A DNA stretch of 64,000 nt from JADHLJ01 sp038146985 (GCA_038146985.1 JAYQSQ010000014.1:62001-126000), one strand, 5' to 3'; numbered from the stretch's first letter, positions 1-9,242 are shown. Numbers and translations: made by a program. The notes: generated by a model not told the origin, from the letters alone.

Positions 1-559
1 GGCTCAGGAAATCGAATGTCCGAAATCCTGGGTCAGTTTCACTGGCTCATGACCACGCGCTTCAACTCGTCGTCGTAGCGCACCTCCGCTACGACCGGTT
101 AGAGGGAAGTCCTTGCGCAGCGGGGCGCCCTCGAACCGTAATCCGTCAGGATGCGCTGCAGATCGGGATGATCCGGAGAAGAAGATCCTGTACATGTCCT
201 ACGCCTCGCGCTCGTTCCATTCGGGGACCGGAACAAGCCGCTGGCGGAGGGAACCGCTCTCATCCGTCGAAACCTTCACGCGAATGCGAAGGGGTTATGC
301 TTACGCTCAACAGGTTATAGACAACTTCCAGACGTTCCCTGCGATCCGGTAGTCGAAAGGCAAAGGTCCACCAGGGTGGTGAACAGGCATTGCGAATCAT
401 CACGCAGAAGACAGGACGCGGCTTACCGACTGGGGCCGGGCCCGCAGCACCGCCCTTCGTCGCCGGCCCATTCGACGCTCACCAGTGCCTCGTCAAGCTG
501 AGCGACACATGCTCCACCAGATCCTTCAGCGCCTGGGATGCTTCCAGCTCCCTTGGCAT
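1..559 (-). pseudogene. nuoC: NADH-quinone oxidoreductase subunit C (NuoC), frameshifted and cut by the window edge
   Basis: NuoC is a peripheral-arm subunit of respiratory complex I. Pieces of the protein lie in all three minus-strand frames. The clearest is near the C-terminus (about 4-150), with the family motif PLRKDFPLTG followed by EPVKLTQDF. Further upstream, VPEWNEREA and the stretch around LEVVYNLLS are recognisable. It follows nuoB in the usual nuoA-B-C order. The reading frame breaks repeatedly. For example, near position 30 one missing base turns the expected FRTFDFLS into GHSIS and a stop. The start near 559 is approximate, and the true C-terminus lies outside the window. I read the breaks as probable sequence errors because residues on both sides of each break stay conserved. 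Confidence 0.82.
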
Positions 560-603
560 GGTGCTCCGAAGTCTCGCTGGGGTTGTGATCGACCGGACGC
601 CGC

Positions 604-1141
604 TCACCGCGCGATCGTCCCGGTTCGGCGGATCTTGCGTTGCAATTGCATCAGGCCGTAGAGCAGAGTTTCCGCCGTCGGCGGACAGCCCGGCACGTAG
701 ACATCCACCGGCACTACGTATCGCAGCCGCGAACCACCGAATACGAATAATGATAGTAGCCGCCGCCGTTGGCGCAGGAACTCATCGAGAGCACCCAGCG
801 GGGTTCCGCCATCTGGTCGTAGACCTTGCGCAGGGCCGGCGCCATCTTGTTGGTCAGGGTTCTGCCACGATCATCACGTCCGATCGCCGGGGCTGGGGCG
901 GAACACCACGCCGAACCGGTCGATGTCATAGCGGCTTGCGGCGGAATGCATCATCTCGACGGTGCAACAGGCGAGCCCGAAGGTCATCGGCCAGAGCGAC
1001 GGCTGCGCGCCCAGTTGAACAGCTTGTCCGCCTGGGCGATCACGAACCCTTTCCGCAACTCGTCGCCGACCGCGCGCAGAACCGCGTCCTGGTCCGCGCC
1101 GGGGGGACCGGCGCTGGGCCTGCTCGGGGGGTGACCACCAT
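604..1141 (-). pseudogene. nuoB: NADH-quinone oxidoreductase subunit B (NuoB), frameshifted
   Basis: NuoB carries the N2 iron-sulfur cluster of complex I at the quinone site. Recognisable blocks, in different minus-strand frames, are WPMTFGLACCTVEMM (tandem Cys ligands), DRFGVVFRPSP, TLTNKMAPALRKVYDQM, then GSCANGGGYYHYSYSVV with SSC in place of the usual GSC, and the C-terminal LMQLQRKIRRTG. The C-terminal stop (604-606) is in frame with the last block. The gene starts at about 1141 and overlaps or abuts the nuoA end, as is normal for this operon. At least three single-base indels interrupt it. All the catalytic blocks are intact at residue level, which argues against true decay. Confidence 0.88.
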
Positions 1142-1501
1142 CGAGTGCTCCTTCCTCCATTCATAGACGAAGCCGACCGTCAGCACTTCGAGGAACACCA
1201 TCATCGACCAGAAGCCGAACACCCCGGTCGTGCCGAGCGACAATCGCCCAGGGGAACAGGAAGGCAACTTCCAGATCGAAGATGATGAACAGGATCGCCA
1301 CGAGATAGAAGCGGACGTCGAACTGGCTGCGCGAATGTTGAACGCCTCGAAACTGTATCTATAGGTCAGAAACCTTCTCCCGAATCCGGCCGCAAGCTGG
1401 GTGGCGATGATCATCGATGCGGCGATCATGGCTACCGACATGCTCCACCGCGATGCCGATAAAATCAAAATCGGCAAATATTCCTGAAGAAGCGCCGTCA
1501 T
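1138..1501 (-). pseudogene. nuoA: NADH-quinone oxidoreductase subunit A (NuoA), frameshifted
   Basis: NuoA is a small three-helix membrane subunit of complex I. The start is an ATG at 1499-1501. Visible are MTALLQEYLPILI, the block SVAMIAASMIIATQLAAG, FEAFN, and FGFWSMMVFLEVLTVGFVYEWRK near the C-terminus. Early in the gene one missing T and one extra base compensate each other over about 10 residues, so the frame is lost and then regained. A second shifted stretch covers the middle of the protein. It is the first gene of the nuo operon seen here, and the tRNA-Asp gene lies upstream on the same strand. Confidence 0.86.
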
Positions 1502-1764
1502 CGCGTCCCCGCCCCTCTCCCCGCGGCAGCCCAACGCCGCGGATCTGCTTTTCAGCCGCCACCCCCGGATCGATCGGCGCGGCATACCCCAGGCCACTAC
1601 GCCAAATCCAGAGACCGGCCAGCGCCATCACTATAGTTTGCAACGCGCCGCAATTAAACCCGAGCGTGCGTTAAACTCCACGAAACCGATGCTTATGCCA
1701 CGCTCTTCAGCACCATGATGGCATGGCCTGGGTCCGAATCGGGAAACATGAAACTGTTTTGAAA

Positions 1765-1838
1765 TGGCGGGAGTGACGGGACCTGAACCTGGCCTCCGGC
1801 GTGACAGCCGGCGCTCTAACCAACTGAGCTACACCCCG
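1765..1838 (-). tRNA. tRNA-Asp (GTC), with missing bases
   Basis: The minus strand reads as a tRNA-Asp: D-arm TAGCTCAGTTGGTTAGAGC, anticodon stem CCGGC/GCCGG around TGTCAC (anticodon GTC), T-arm and encoded CCA. The anticodon loop has only 6 bases instead of 7, the variable/T-arm is about two bases short, and the first acceptor pair is mismatched. Such a molecule would not work, so either the copy is dead or bases were lost in sequencing. It lies directly upstream of nuoA, the usual place in related genomes. Confidence 0.85.
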
Positions 1839-2038
1839 CATGCTGGTTTGCACTGGCCTCCTGACGGACGCGACCATTTACTAAGCCGCCTTTCGCGGGT
1901 GTCATGCTCTCTCGATCGGCTCGCCGTTTTGGCCCCGCCCATGCTTCACCGAGCCTGCCGGCCCCCGTGTGTTGAACCCTTCATTGTTGCTCGCCGCGCG
2001 TCTTCCTCGACACGATCGCATCGTGCTCACGATGGCGG

Positions 2039-2335
2039 ATGAGATGTTTTAGAATGTTGAACTCGTTTGCGATCCAGGTCTGCGGTGAAGCCGAGATGAT
2101 CACCCAGGACGAATACGACCGCTTGCCTGGCTTCGGGATGCTGTCGAGCAGCAACGACGGGGAAGTGCTGAACGCGATCGTCGCGATCAGCCGGATCCCG
2201 AATGTCCATGGCCTTGCATGGTCCGACATCCCGTTGCCGCGAAAACTCATGCTGACCTGCGTCGATCCGTCGGACGCGCTCGACACCGGCGAGGACGCCA
2301 ATGCCCCCAAAATCCCTCGGCGCGGCAAGCCTTGA
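2039..2335 (+). CDS. Hypothetical protein, about 93-98 residues
   Basis: A short open frame of up to 98 codons; an internal ATG at 2054 is an equally likely start. The middle resembles small alphaproteobacterial and phage-associated hypothetical proteins with a pattern like 'LLSS-x-DGE-x-LNA...R-x-L...GL-x-W-x-DI'. I recognise only this general pattern and no named family. There is no clear ribosome binding site, and two antisense frames of similar length exist. It sits between tRNA-Asp and the IS elements, where related genomes have nothing, so it may have arrived with the mobile DNA. Confidence 0.4.
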   Translation: MRCFRMLNSFAIQVCGEAEMITQDEYDRLPGFGMLSSSNDGEVLNAIVAISRIPNVHGLAWSDIPLPRKLMLTCVDPSDALDTGEDANAPKIPRRGKP

Positions 2336-2589
2336 GGATATGCTGACGGCGTTGATGACCAGTCCCAACGTTTCGTCGGACACGAGGCGCGATCGAGAGA
2401 CTATGCCCGTGCACTCAAGGCCGGGCGGTTGACGCCGACAATACGGGCGGACATTCAGGCAATGTACACCATGCGATCTCAGCGGTCGTCATGTCTGACG
2501 GCGAGAGAGCTAATTAACCTGGTCTGCCCCCCGAGAAGTGGTCCACCCATTGGGTTAGAGTTGCCCCGTTTTTTGAGGAGGACCATGAG

Positions 2590-2868
2590 ATGGCAGGCAA
2601 GCGAGAGAAGGCAGAAGATATCGTCCTGAAGCTTCGACAGGTTGAAGTGCTTCAGGGCCAAGGAAAGAGCGTTTCCGAAGCGGTACGTCAGATCGGTGTG
2701 ACGCAGCAGACTTACTACCGGTGGCGTCGCGAGTATGGCGGGATGAACCGTGATCAGCTGAAGCGACTGAAGGAGTTGGAGAAAGAGAACGGTCGGCTAC
2801 GCCGGGCGGTATCAGATCTTACACTCGATAAGATGATCCTGACCGAGGCCGCGCGGGGAAACTTCTGA
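2590..2868 (+). CDS. IS3-family transposase OrfA (IS407-like)
   Basis: A 92-residue protein with an N-terminal helix-turn-helix (residues about 8-48, with VRQIGVTQQTYYRWRREYGG) followed by a leucine-rich coiled segment (ELEKENGRLRRAVSDLTLD, about 57-76) ending in the group-typical EAARGNF. In IS3 elements OrfA binds the inverted repeats, and a -1 frameshift joins it to OrfB to give the active transposase. Here OrfB is disrupted 30 bases downstream, so OrfA alone is probably inactive or regulatory. The start ATG follows a GAGGA sequence by about 11 bases. Confidence 0.9.
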   Translation: MAGKREKAEDIVLKLRQVEVLQGQGKSVSEAVRQIGVTQQTYYRWRREYGGMNRDQLKRLKELEKENGRLRRAVSDLTLDKMILTEAARGNF

Positions 2869-2900
2869 GCCCTTCGCGCCGTCGCAGATGCATCGTGGGG

Positions 2901-4275
2901 TGCATCAGGGTTTTTTGAGACATCCGGCTGCGGTTAAAGGAACCGCAACTGGAGGACATCAGGATGGACGGATTATCGAAGAAGGACGTGATGGCGCCGA
3001 CGGGCTCGGCGCAGCGCTCTGATGAAGCTGGCGGAGGCGAGCCCGTCGGCGGGCCGCCGACGCGGCGCGTTTCGGCGAAGCGCAAACTGGCGGCCGTGCA
3101 GCGTTTGCAGCGAGGCGAGTCCTTGGAATTGCTGTCACGGGAGCTGAACGTGACCGCCGCCCGGCTCTCTGATTGGCGTGACCGTGTCGAGCGCGCGGCC
3201 GAGGCGGCGCTCAAGGAACGAACGCGCGACCACCGCGACGACGAGATTGTCCGGCTGAAGGGCAAGGTTGGCGAGATGACGATGGAGAACGAGCTGCTGT
3301 ACGAGAAGATCGATCGCCTGGAGGGTGGCTCCCCTTTGGCACGGCGGAGGTCGAGACGATGAGCCGGGTGATCTCGTCCTCCGCGAGGCGGCCCTATGGC
3401 CTGGCTCTGGTTGCGCGCTGCTGGAAGGTTTCCCGGGCGACGCTCTATCGCCGGCGCGACGCGTCGACGGTGGCCAAACGCCGCCCCGGCCCGATCGGCC
3501 CCTGCGACGACGCCACCTTGGTCATGCATATCAAGCGAGCGATCGACGCGGCGCGGTTCACCGGCGAAGGCTATCGCAAGGTCTGGGCGCGGCTACGCTT
3601 GGCCGGCATCCGAACCTCACCCGGACGCACCCGGCGCCTGATGGGCGCGCATGGTCTGCTCGCTCCGCACCGACGGGGCGCGAGGCCGGGCAAGCAGCAT
3701 GACGGGACCATCGCCACCGAGGCCGTCGACGTGATGTGGGGCACCGACATGACCCAGACCGTTACCGTGGCCGAAGGGCGCGCGCACGTCTTCATCGCCG
3801 TCGATCACTGCAACAGCGAATGTATCGGCATCCACGCCGACCGGAGCGCCAACCGCTACCAGGCCCTGGAGCCGATCCGCCAGGGGGTGACCAAACACTT
3901 CGGCGCGATCGACAGGGACATCGCCACCGGATTGAAGCTGCGTCACGATCATGGCTCGAACTACATGTCCAACGACTTCCAGAAGGAGATCGCCTTTCTC
4001 GGCATCGAGGCATCGCCGTCTTTCGTGCGCGAGCCCGAGGGAAACGGCGTCGCCGAGCGCTTTATCCGTACTCAAGGAAAACTCGATGTGGGGTCCACGA
4101 CTTCGAGACCACCGAGAATCAGACTGGCGCTGATCGACTTCGCTCGCTGGTACAACGACAACTGGCTCGTCGCCCGCCACCGATACAAAACACCAGCCCA
4201 GGTCAGGGAAAATCAGATGACGCCATGCGAACAGGGCCGCATGAAACCCCGCAGCCGCTGTCTCAAACGGATGCA
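2901..4275 (+). mobile_element. Second IS3-family element, nested in the first
   Basis: Imperfect terminal inverted repeats can be aligned. The left one starts TGCATCAGGG at 2901 and continues through TTTTGAGACATCCGGCTGCGG. The right one, read on the minus strand from 4275, starts TGCATCCG and continues TTTGAGACAGCGGCTGCGG. Between them are orfA (2964) and orfB (3359), overlapping by 4 bases. The outermost bases differ on the two sides (TGGGG precedes the left repeat), and I find no target duplication. The right end is therefore slightly damaged or misread. Confidence 0.72.
2964..3362 (+). CDS. IS3-family transposase OrfA (long type)
   Basis: A 132-residue helix-turn-helix protein: VSAKRKLAAVQRLQRGES followed by LSRELNVTAARLSDWRDR (about residues 34-72), then a charged coiled segment ending KGKVGEMTMENELLYEKI. 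This layout is the OrfA of IS3-family elements with a separate DDE OrfB. The start ATG lies 9 bases after GGAGGA. The 3' end overlaps the orfB start by 4 bases (ATGA), so OrfB may be made by reinitiation or frameshifting. Confidence 0.88.
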   Translation: MDGLSKKDVMAPTGSAQRSDEAGGGEPVGGPPTRRVSAKRKLAAVQRLQRGESLELLSRELNVTAARLSDWRDRVERAAEAALKERTRDHRDDEIVRLKGKVGEMTMENELLYEKIDRLEGGSPLARRRSRR

Positions 4276-4315
4276 GCATGTTCCGCGCTCCCTAACCGAG
4301 CGACGACTAATGTGA
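3359..4315 (+). CDS. IS3-family transposase OrfB (DDE integrase core), with compensating indels
   Basis: Integrase-core transposase. After an N-terminal HTH_21-type region, the catalytic triad is visible: D130 in WGTDMT, D197 in LRHDHGS and E233 in NGVAERF, with the 35-residue D-E spacing of the IS3/retroviral integrase family. Residues about 238-252 read as unrelated sequence, but the next frame supplies the expected TLKEN...W. The frame is lost at about 4070 and regained at about 4115 by several small indels. The annotated C-terminus is probably also wrong: one extra G near 4235 hides a stop at about 4242, which would end the protein EQAA just before the right repeat. Confidence 0.85.
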   Translation: MSRVISSSARRPYGLALVARCWKVSRATLYRRRDASTVAKRRPGPIGPCDDATLVMHIKRAIDAARFTGEGYRKVWARLRLAGIRTSPGRTRRLMGAHGLLAPHRRGARPGKQHDGTIATEAVDVMWGTDMTQTVTVAEGRAHVFIAVDHCNSECIGIHADRSANRYQALEPIRQGVTKHFGAIDRDIATGLKLRHDHGSNYMSNDFQKEIAFLGIEASPSFVREPEGNGVAERFIRTQGKLDVGSTTSRPPRIRLALIDFARWYNDNWLVARHRYKTPAQVRENQMTPCEQGRMKPRSRCLKRMQHVPRSLTERRLM

Positions 4316-4742
4316 CGGTCTCTTCGAGTAACGTTTATCGAAACATGGTTCAGATCTCGGAACGTGAAAAGAGTGACCGGACGACGCGTCACCCGCGTCC
4401 AGCCCGCCACACGCGATGCTGTCTCAGTAGGCTTTCTGCTGCCTAATCTCATCGCCGACATCCGCAGAATTTGCCAAGTTTATCCCACCGAAAGCCCGGT
4501 ACCCGAATGAGAGAAGCATGAAGCTACAGCAGAGCGGCAACCGCTCCGAACGTAAGGGAAATTCAATTGCTACGTTCGAAGACCGCGGTGAAGCGCCATC
4601 AAAGTGTCTGGAATTGCGGCGGTGTAAAGCTTCGGAGCACGGATCGGTCGCAAGTCGAGCCATCCGTTACCTGGCGGGTTGGTCTGATGCGCCAATGCGA
4701 AAGATAACCGAAAGCGATCTTCTGCTAAGTCTTTGACCTGAT
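4316..4742. other. Gene-free stretch between the IS elements and tRNA-Val
   Basis: I see no convincing coding region, RNA gene or inverted repeat here. Base composition is lower in GC than the surroundings, and short open frames on both strands look like noise. It may hold degraded remains of the first IS element's orfB (a weak resemblance around LIADIRR at about 4447-4467), but that is not secure. Confidence 0.4.
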
Positions 4743-4813
4743 TGCGGGCACCGACGGACTGAACCGCCGACCTCTCGGTGTAAACGAGATGTTTCCAGCT
4801 GAGCTAAGCGCCC
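4743..4813 (-). tRNA. tRNA-Val (TAC), with missing bases
   Basis: The minus strand starts GGGCGCTTAGCTCAGCTGG and has the anticodon stem-loop TCTCG-TTTACAC-CGAGA with anticodon TAC, then a T-arm GGCGGTTC. The D-arm is about two bases short (GGAAACATC where GGGAGAGCATC is usual), the variable region is shortened and the CCA end is garbled. The identity is clear, but the molecule as written would not fold properly. It lies between hupB and the IS insertion; related genomes have tRNA-Val and tRNA-Asp next to each other here. Confidence 0.8.
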
Positions 4814-4877
4814 CCATCACGTCAGAAAAACGCTGGCGCCGAAACCGGTCACCAGCGTTTTCCGTCTGATAACGGCC

Positions 4878-5138
4878 TTAGTTCAGAGCGTCTTTGAGCT
4901 CCTTTACCGGTTTTGAAACTTCGGCCGCTTGGCCGGGATCTTGATCTCGTGCGGGATTGCGACCTCGCTCGCGGCCCGCGCCGCGACACTAAAGGTGCCG
5001 AAGCTGACTAATCGCACATCATCACCGGCCTTCATGGCACCGGTGATCGCGTCGAGCACAGCCTCCACTGCCGCTCCCGCATCCGATTTCGAAAGGCCCG
5101 CACCTCGGCCACGTTATTATCAAATCCTGTTTATTCAC
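4878..5138 (-). pseudogene. hupB: DNA-binding protein HU, frameshifted
   Basis: HU is a small dimeric nucleoid protein that bends DNA. The minus strand encodes, in shifting frames, MNKQDLI...VAEV...GLSKSDAGAAVEAVLDAITGAMKAGDDVRLVSFGTFSV, then EIKIPA-KRPKF and VKELKDALN before a TAA at 4878-4880. The central DNA-binding arm (expected GRNPRTG) is disturbed by several indels, and the start appears as GTG (5136-5138), probably a misread ATG. The full length matches the usual 90 or so residues. It sits directly downstream of lon, as in most proteobacteria. Confidence 0.85.
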
Positions 5139-5353
5139 TTGTCGCCCCTGATCATAGAGAGAGTTTGATTTTTCCTTCGACGCGCACGCCCATTTAGACA
5201 GCGGCCACTTTAGATCCTCATGTTCCCGGACGTCAACGAAGTTCACCCGAAACCCGCAGAATTCCACGCTTCGGGCCTTACCCCTAACTGCGGCCTGATC
5301 GGCGATGGGCTCCCCGCCTCCCGGAAACTTCTTCGGTCGCCACCTTAGTGGGT

Positions 5354-7707
5354 TACGACCCCGTCGCGCGGATCCTCCTCATCGACACCGGCAACGGTTT
5401 CAACTCCTCCTCATCGTCCATCGAGACCGACCGGTTGCGCTGGTCAAGGCCACCGAGATGACCTCATCCACGACGGTAACCGGATGGATCTTGAGACCCC
5501 GTTTCATTGTCCGGAATTCCGCGAGGTCTTTTCTGCTATCCTTCGAATCAGCACCGTGGTCAATCCACTCGCAAGGCGGCGATCAATTTTTCCTTCAAGC
5601 CGCCAATCGGCAACACTCTGCCGCGCAGGGTGATCTCACCGGTCGGTCGCAACATCCTTGTGCACCGGGATCCCGTGAGCACGGGAAACGATCGACGTCA
5701 CCATGGCCACACCCGCCGAAGGGCCGTCCTTAGGTTTGCGCCCGGCACATGGACGAATATCCTTGCTTTCCAGCACCTTACGCCGAATACTGAAGGTCGC
5801 GGCCTGGATTTCACGAAACTCCTCGGCGGCCTGCACCGATCCTTTCATGACATCCCCGGCTTGCCGGTCGCGGTCACCTTGCCCTTGCCCGGGACGGTCA
5901 CGGATCTGATCAGCAACTCCGCCCACCTCGGTCCAGGCGAGACCGGTGACGACCTGACCAGATCATCATCCTCGGTTTCGCCAACGTATTTGGTGTGCAC
6001 GCCGGCGAACCTGCTGAGATTGCGACGCGTCACCGACCTGCTTGAGGTCGTGCATCAGGATTTCTTGACCGCCTTACGCGCCAGATTGGCCAGTTCGCGT
6101 TCAAGGTTACGGACGCTCGCCTCGCGGGTGTAATACCGAATCAGATCCCGCAAGGCGTCTTCGGATATCGCCCACTAAGCCGTCGCGCAGCTCATGCTGA
6201 TCGATCTGCTTGCGAATCAGATGACGCTTTAGCAATCTCCGACCTTCTCGTCCTCGGTGTATCCCGAGATCCGGATGACTTACATGGTCGAGGAGCGGCT
6301 GCGCCATCCCCTGCCAACGTGTTGGCGGTGGTCACGAACATCACGTCAGATCGGTCGACTTCAAGATAGTGGTCCTGGAAACGTGTTGTTCTGTTCCGAT
6401 CCAGCACCTCCAGCAGCGCCGACGACGGATCGCCGCGGTAGTCGTTGCCTGTTGCTTGTCGATTTCATCCAGCAGGAACAAGGCCTGAGGTCTTCGCCTT
6501 CTTCATTCCCCCTGGAGGATCTGCCCGCAGCGATCCGATGGTAGTCCGGCGGTGCCACGAACCTCCGCCTCGTCGCGAACGCCGCCCAGCGACATGCGAA
6601 CGAAGTTGCGGCCGGTCGCCTCGGCGACGGACTTGCCCAGCGAGGTCTCTGCTGACGCCCGGCGGTCCAACGGCGGCACACAGAATCGGCCCCTTCACCT
6701 TGCCGCAGGCGCGCTGCTGCACCGCGAGATACTCAGCGATCCGCTCCTGACCTTCTCGAGGCCGTGGCATCATCCAGATGTCTGCGCCAGCTGGAGGTCC
6801 TTCTTTGACCTTGGAGCGCTTCTTCCAGGGAATGCCCACCAGCCAGTCGAGGTGTTGCGCACCACCGTCGCCTCGGCGGACATCTGGCTCATGCTCGCGA
6901 AGCTTCGAGTTCCGCCTGGCCTTTTCGCGGGCTTCCTGGTGAATTTGGTCTTGGCGATCTGCTCTTCGAGCTCGGCCAGTTCGTCCTGGGACCCGGCCTC
7001 GCCGAGTTCTTCTGATCGCCTTCATCTGCTCGTTGAGACAGTATCGCGCTGGGTCTTCTCCATCTGGCGCTTGACCCGGTTGCGAATCCGCTTCTCCACC
7101 TGCAGGACGCCGATCTCGCCTCCATGTGGCTGTAGACCCGCTCGAGGCGCCTGATAACGCCTTTCAATTTCAAGCAGTTCCTGCTTTTCCGAGATTTTCA
7201 GCGCCAGATGCGAGGCGATCGTATCGGCCAGTTTCGGCGCATCATCGATCTGGTTCACCGAGACCAGGACCTCGGGCGGGACTTTCTGTTGAGCTTGATG
7301 TATTGCCTCGAACTGCGCGACGACAACCCTGGACAGCGCCTCTCTCCCTGTTCCTGGGCATCGCCCAAACCTTCGTCGATCCGTTCCGCGACCGCCTCGA
7401 AAAAGTCCGTCTTGTCGGTGTAGTCGACGATCCTGGCCCGATGCGCGCCCTCGACCAGACCTTCACCGTACCGTCCGGGAGCCGGAGCAACCCAGTACCG
7501 TTCCACGGTGCCGACCGAATAGACGTCCTTGGGCGCCGGATCGTCATCGCCGGCGTTCTATGGCAAGCAGGATCTGCTTGTCGTCCTTCATGACGTCTTC
7601 CAGGGCCTTGATCGACTTTTCCCAATAATGGAACAGCAACGATCGCGTGCGGAAGACGACTAGCTGCCCTGATGGCAACCGGCAAACGTATCAGTGGATT
7701 GAGTCAT
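5354..7707 (-). pseudogene. lon: ATP-dependent protease Lon, frameshifted
   Basis: Lon is a hexameric AAA+ serine protease that degrades misfolded and regulatory proteins. Its N-domain is clear: KLPDGTVKVLVEG, AHRARIVDYTDKTDFFEAVAERI, VNQIDDAPKLADTIASHLALKISEKQELLEIE and RVYSHMEAEIGVLQVEKRIR. The C-terminal end reads KIHPVTVVDEVISVALTS before a stop near 5354. The start ATG is at 7705-7707. The span of about 2.35 kb equals a full-length Lon of roughly 800 residues. More than ten single-base indels scatter the protein over the three frames. Position between clpX and hupB is the standard order. Confidence 0.87.
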
Positions 7708-7844
7708 CTGCGCAATCGCTCTTTTCATCAGGGACATTCGCGGCCCCGAACGGAGTGCCGCACCGGAGCAATTGGTTGGGCCCAACTGGAGCGGGCTTCG
7801 GCAGGCGAAATGCCGCACCGCAGCACTCTCCTCATCCCCCGGAG

Positions 7845-9089
7845 TCAGGCACTCGATCCCACGTCCTCGCGGCGGCTCGCCATGCACCTGATCGGCGCGG
7901 AACTGTTGTCGATGACGCGCTCAGCGCGACAGGCGATCTCTTCCACGTCGTCGAGTTCCCGGAAGGTCGTGGCATCGGCCCGAGCAGAATGGTTTCCATG
8001 ATCGACCGCAGTCCGCGGGCGCTTTGTCTTCGCTCGATCGCCTTTCTCCGGCAATGCTACGCAGCGCGTCATCGCGGACCCGAGCTGCACGTTTCCATCT
8101 CGAACACAGTGGTGCCGACGTTTGATGAGCGTTTCGGTCAATGGTTCCTGAATCAACAATCCTCGCCTGTAATCCTCGGAGTCGCGACACCGGCAGGCGG
8201 CCGACGAATCTGGAACAGACTGAATTTCAACAGATCCTGGTTCGACTCGCGGAGGATCTCACTGGTCCGGCGATCGTCGGGCGAGCGGACATCTGCGCCA
8301 AACTGATGAGGAGCCCTGCTGCGGTTGGGATGAGCCATCCAGCCGGAAAAGCCGCAGATGAAACAGGATGTTCGCAGGTTGACCCGTGGTAGAACCCCGC
8401 TGCGGAAGCAGGTTCACCCCAAAGCGGCACGCTGGCGACCAGGCTCGGCGATCTTCGAAGAGTTCGTTGCACTTCTCGCCCGACACGTCGCGGGTGATCG
8501 AGGGGTTAAGTCAGATTTCGGCTGAATTTAATGAACTTATCGATATAACGATGCCGGCTGCGCCCGTCGACATTGCAGGAATGGCCTGCAGCAGCTTCAG
8601 GATGATGTTCGATATCCTCGCCGACATGAGTTTACTCGGTCAGTGTCGTCGTCGGCCATCGTGAACGAACATCACGACCGCGCCAGGGTCTTGCGCCGGA
8701 GCAGCGTTCATGCAAACCGGTCGGCCCGGATCGCAGAGTACTGGGATCGCCGCTCAGACGTCGCTGGCTGCCGTGCGAGCCGCCATAGTGGTTGTGCACT
8801 GCGACCGAAAGTATGCGCTTGGCATAGGATTGGGCCGATCACGTAGTCGTCGAGGACCTGGCAGATGTCCTTAGGAGTTCCAGCACGCTGTCGCGGACTT
8901 GACCAGGGTGGTCTTATTCTCCTCGCGGATGATACCGGCGCAGGAAGCCTGACGCATTCGTCGCAGATGAACACCGTTGGGCCGGCGATGAGTTTGCGCA
9001 CCTCGTGTTGGCTTTTTCCCACAAAAAGAACAGTAGAGCGTGTTCTTGGAGTCGCCGCCGCTGCTGTTACCGCTGCCGGATTTGCTCAT
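7845..9089 (-). pseudogene. clpX: ATP-dependent Clp protease ATP-binding subunit ClpX, frameshifted
   Basis: ClpX is the AAA+ unfoldase that feeds ClpP. The N-terminal zinc-binding domain reads MSKSGSGN...TLYCSFCGK, with KSQHEVRKLIAGPTVFICDECVRL continuing in the next frame (CxxC...CxxC). It is followed by CAGIIREE, PKDICQVLDDYVIG and, near the C-terminus, EVIDNSSAPI. The stop is at about 7845-7847 and the start ATG is at 9087-9089. The length (1,245 bases) fits the usual 415-425 residues. Numerous small indels break the frame. clpP lies 153 bases upstream in the same direction. Confidence 0.88.
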
Positions 9090-9242
9090 GGCGTATCGAT
9101 CCGCAATTCATTGTCCAGTTTCATGTTAGCCTCGCGAGACGAAGCCGCACAACGTCAAATAACCTTCTATCAGCCGCCATACCAACCCTAATTCGCATGA
9201 CCGCAAAGATGTCCAGGTGGCTTTGGCACCCGCCTCAGTCTA

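Larger units (their letters stand above)
2522..4315 (+). mobile_element. IS3-family element (IS407-like), interrupted by a second IS
   Basis: The left end begins around GGTCTGCCCCCCGAGAAG at 2522, a typical terminal sequence for this group, and is followed 50 bases later by an intact orfA (2590-2868). orfB starts in the overlapping -1 frame (LLSPSRRRRCI, about 2863-2896) and is cut by the inner element at 2901. A short stretch just after the inner element (from about 4276, reading HVPRSLTERR) could be its continuation. The rest of orfB and a matching right end are not recognisable, so the 4315 boundary is only nominal. The element is truncated and cannot move by itself. Confidence 0.6.

Noticed and set aside
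1..9090. Genuine loss of complex I, Lon and ClpX as a reductive lifestyle
   Set aside because: Conservation across frames, damaged tRNAs and clean neighbours do not fit relaxed selection; reported as probable error instead.
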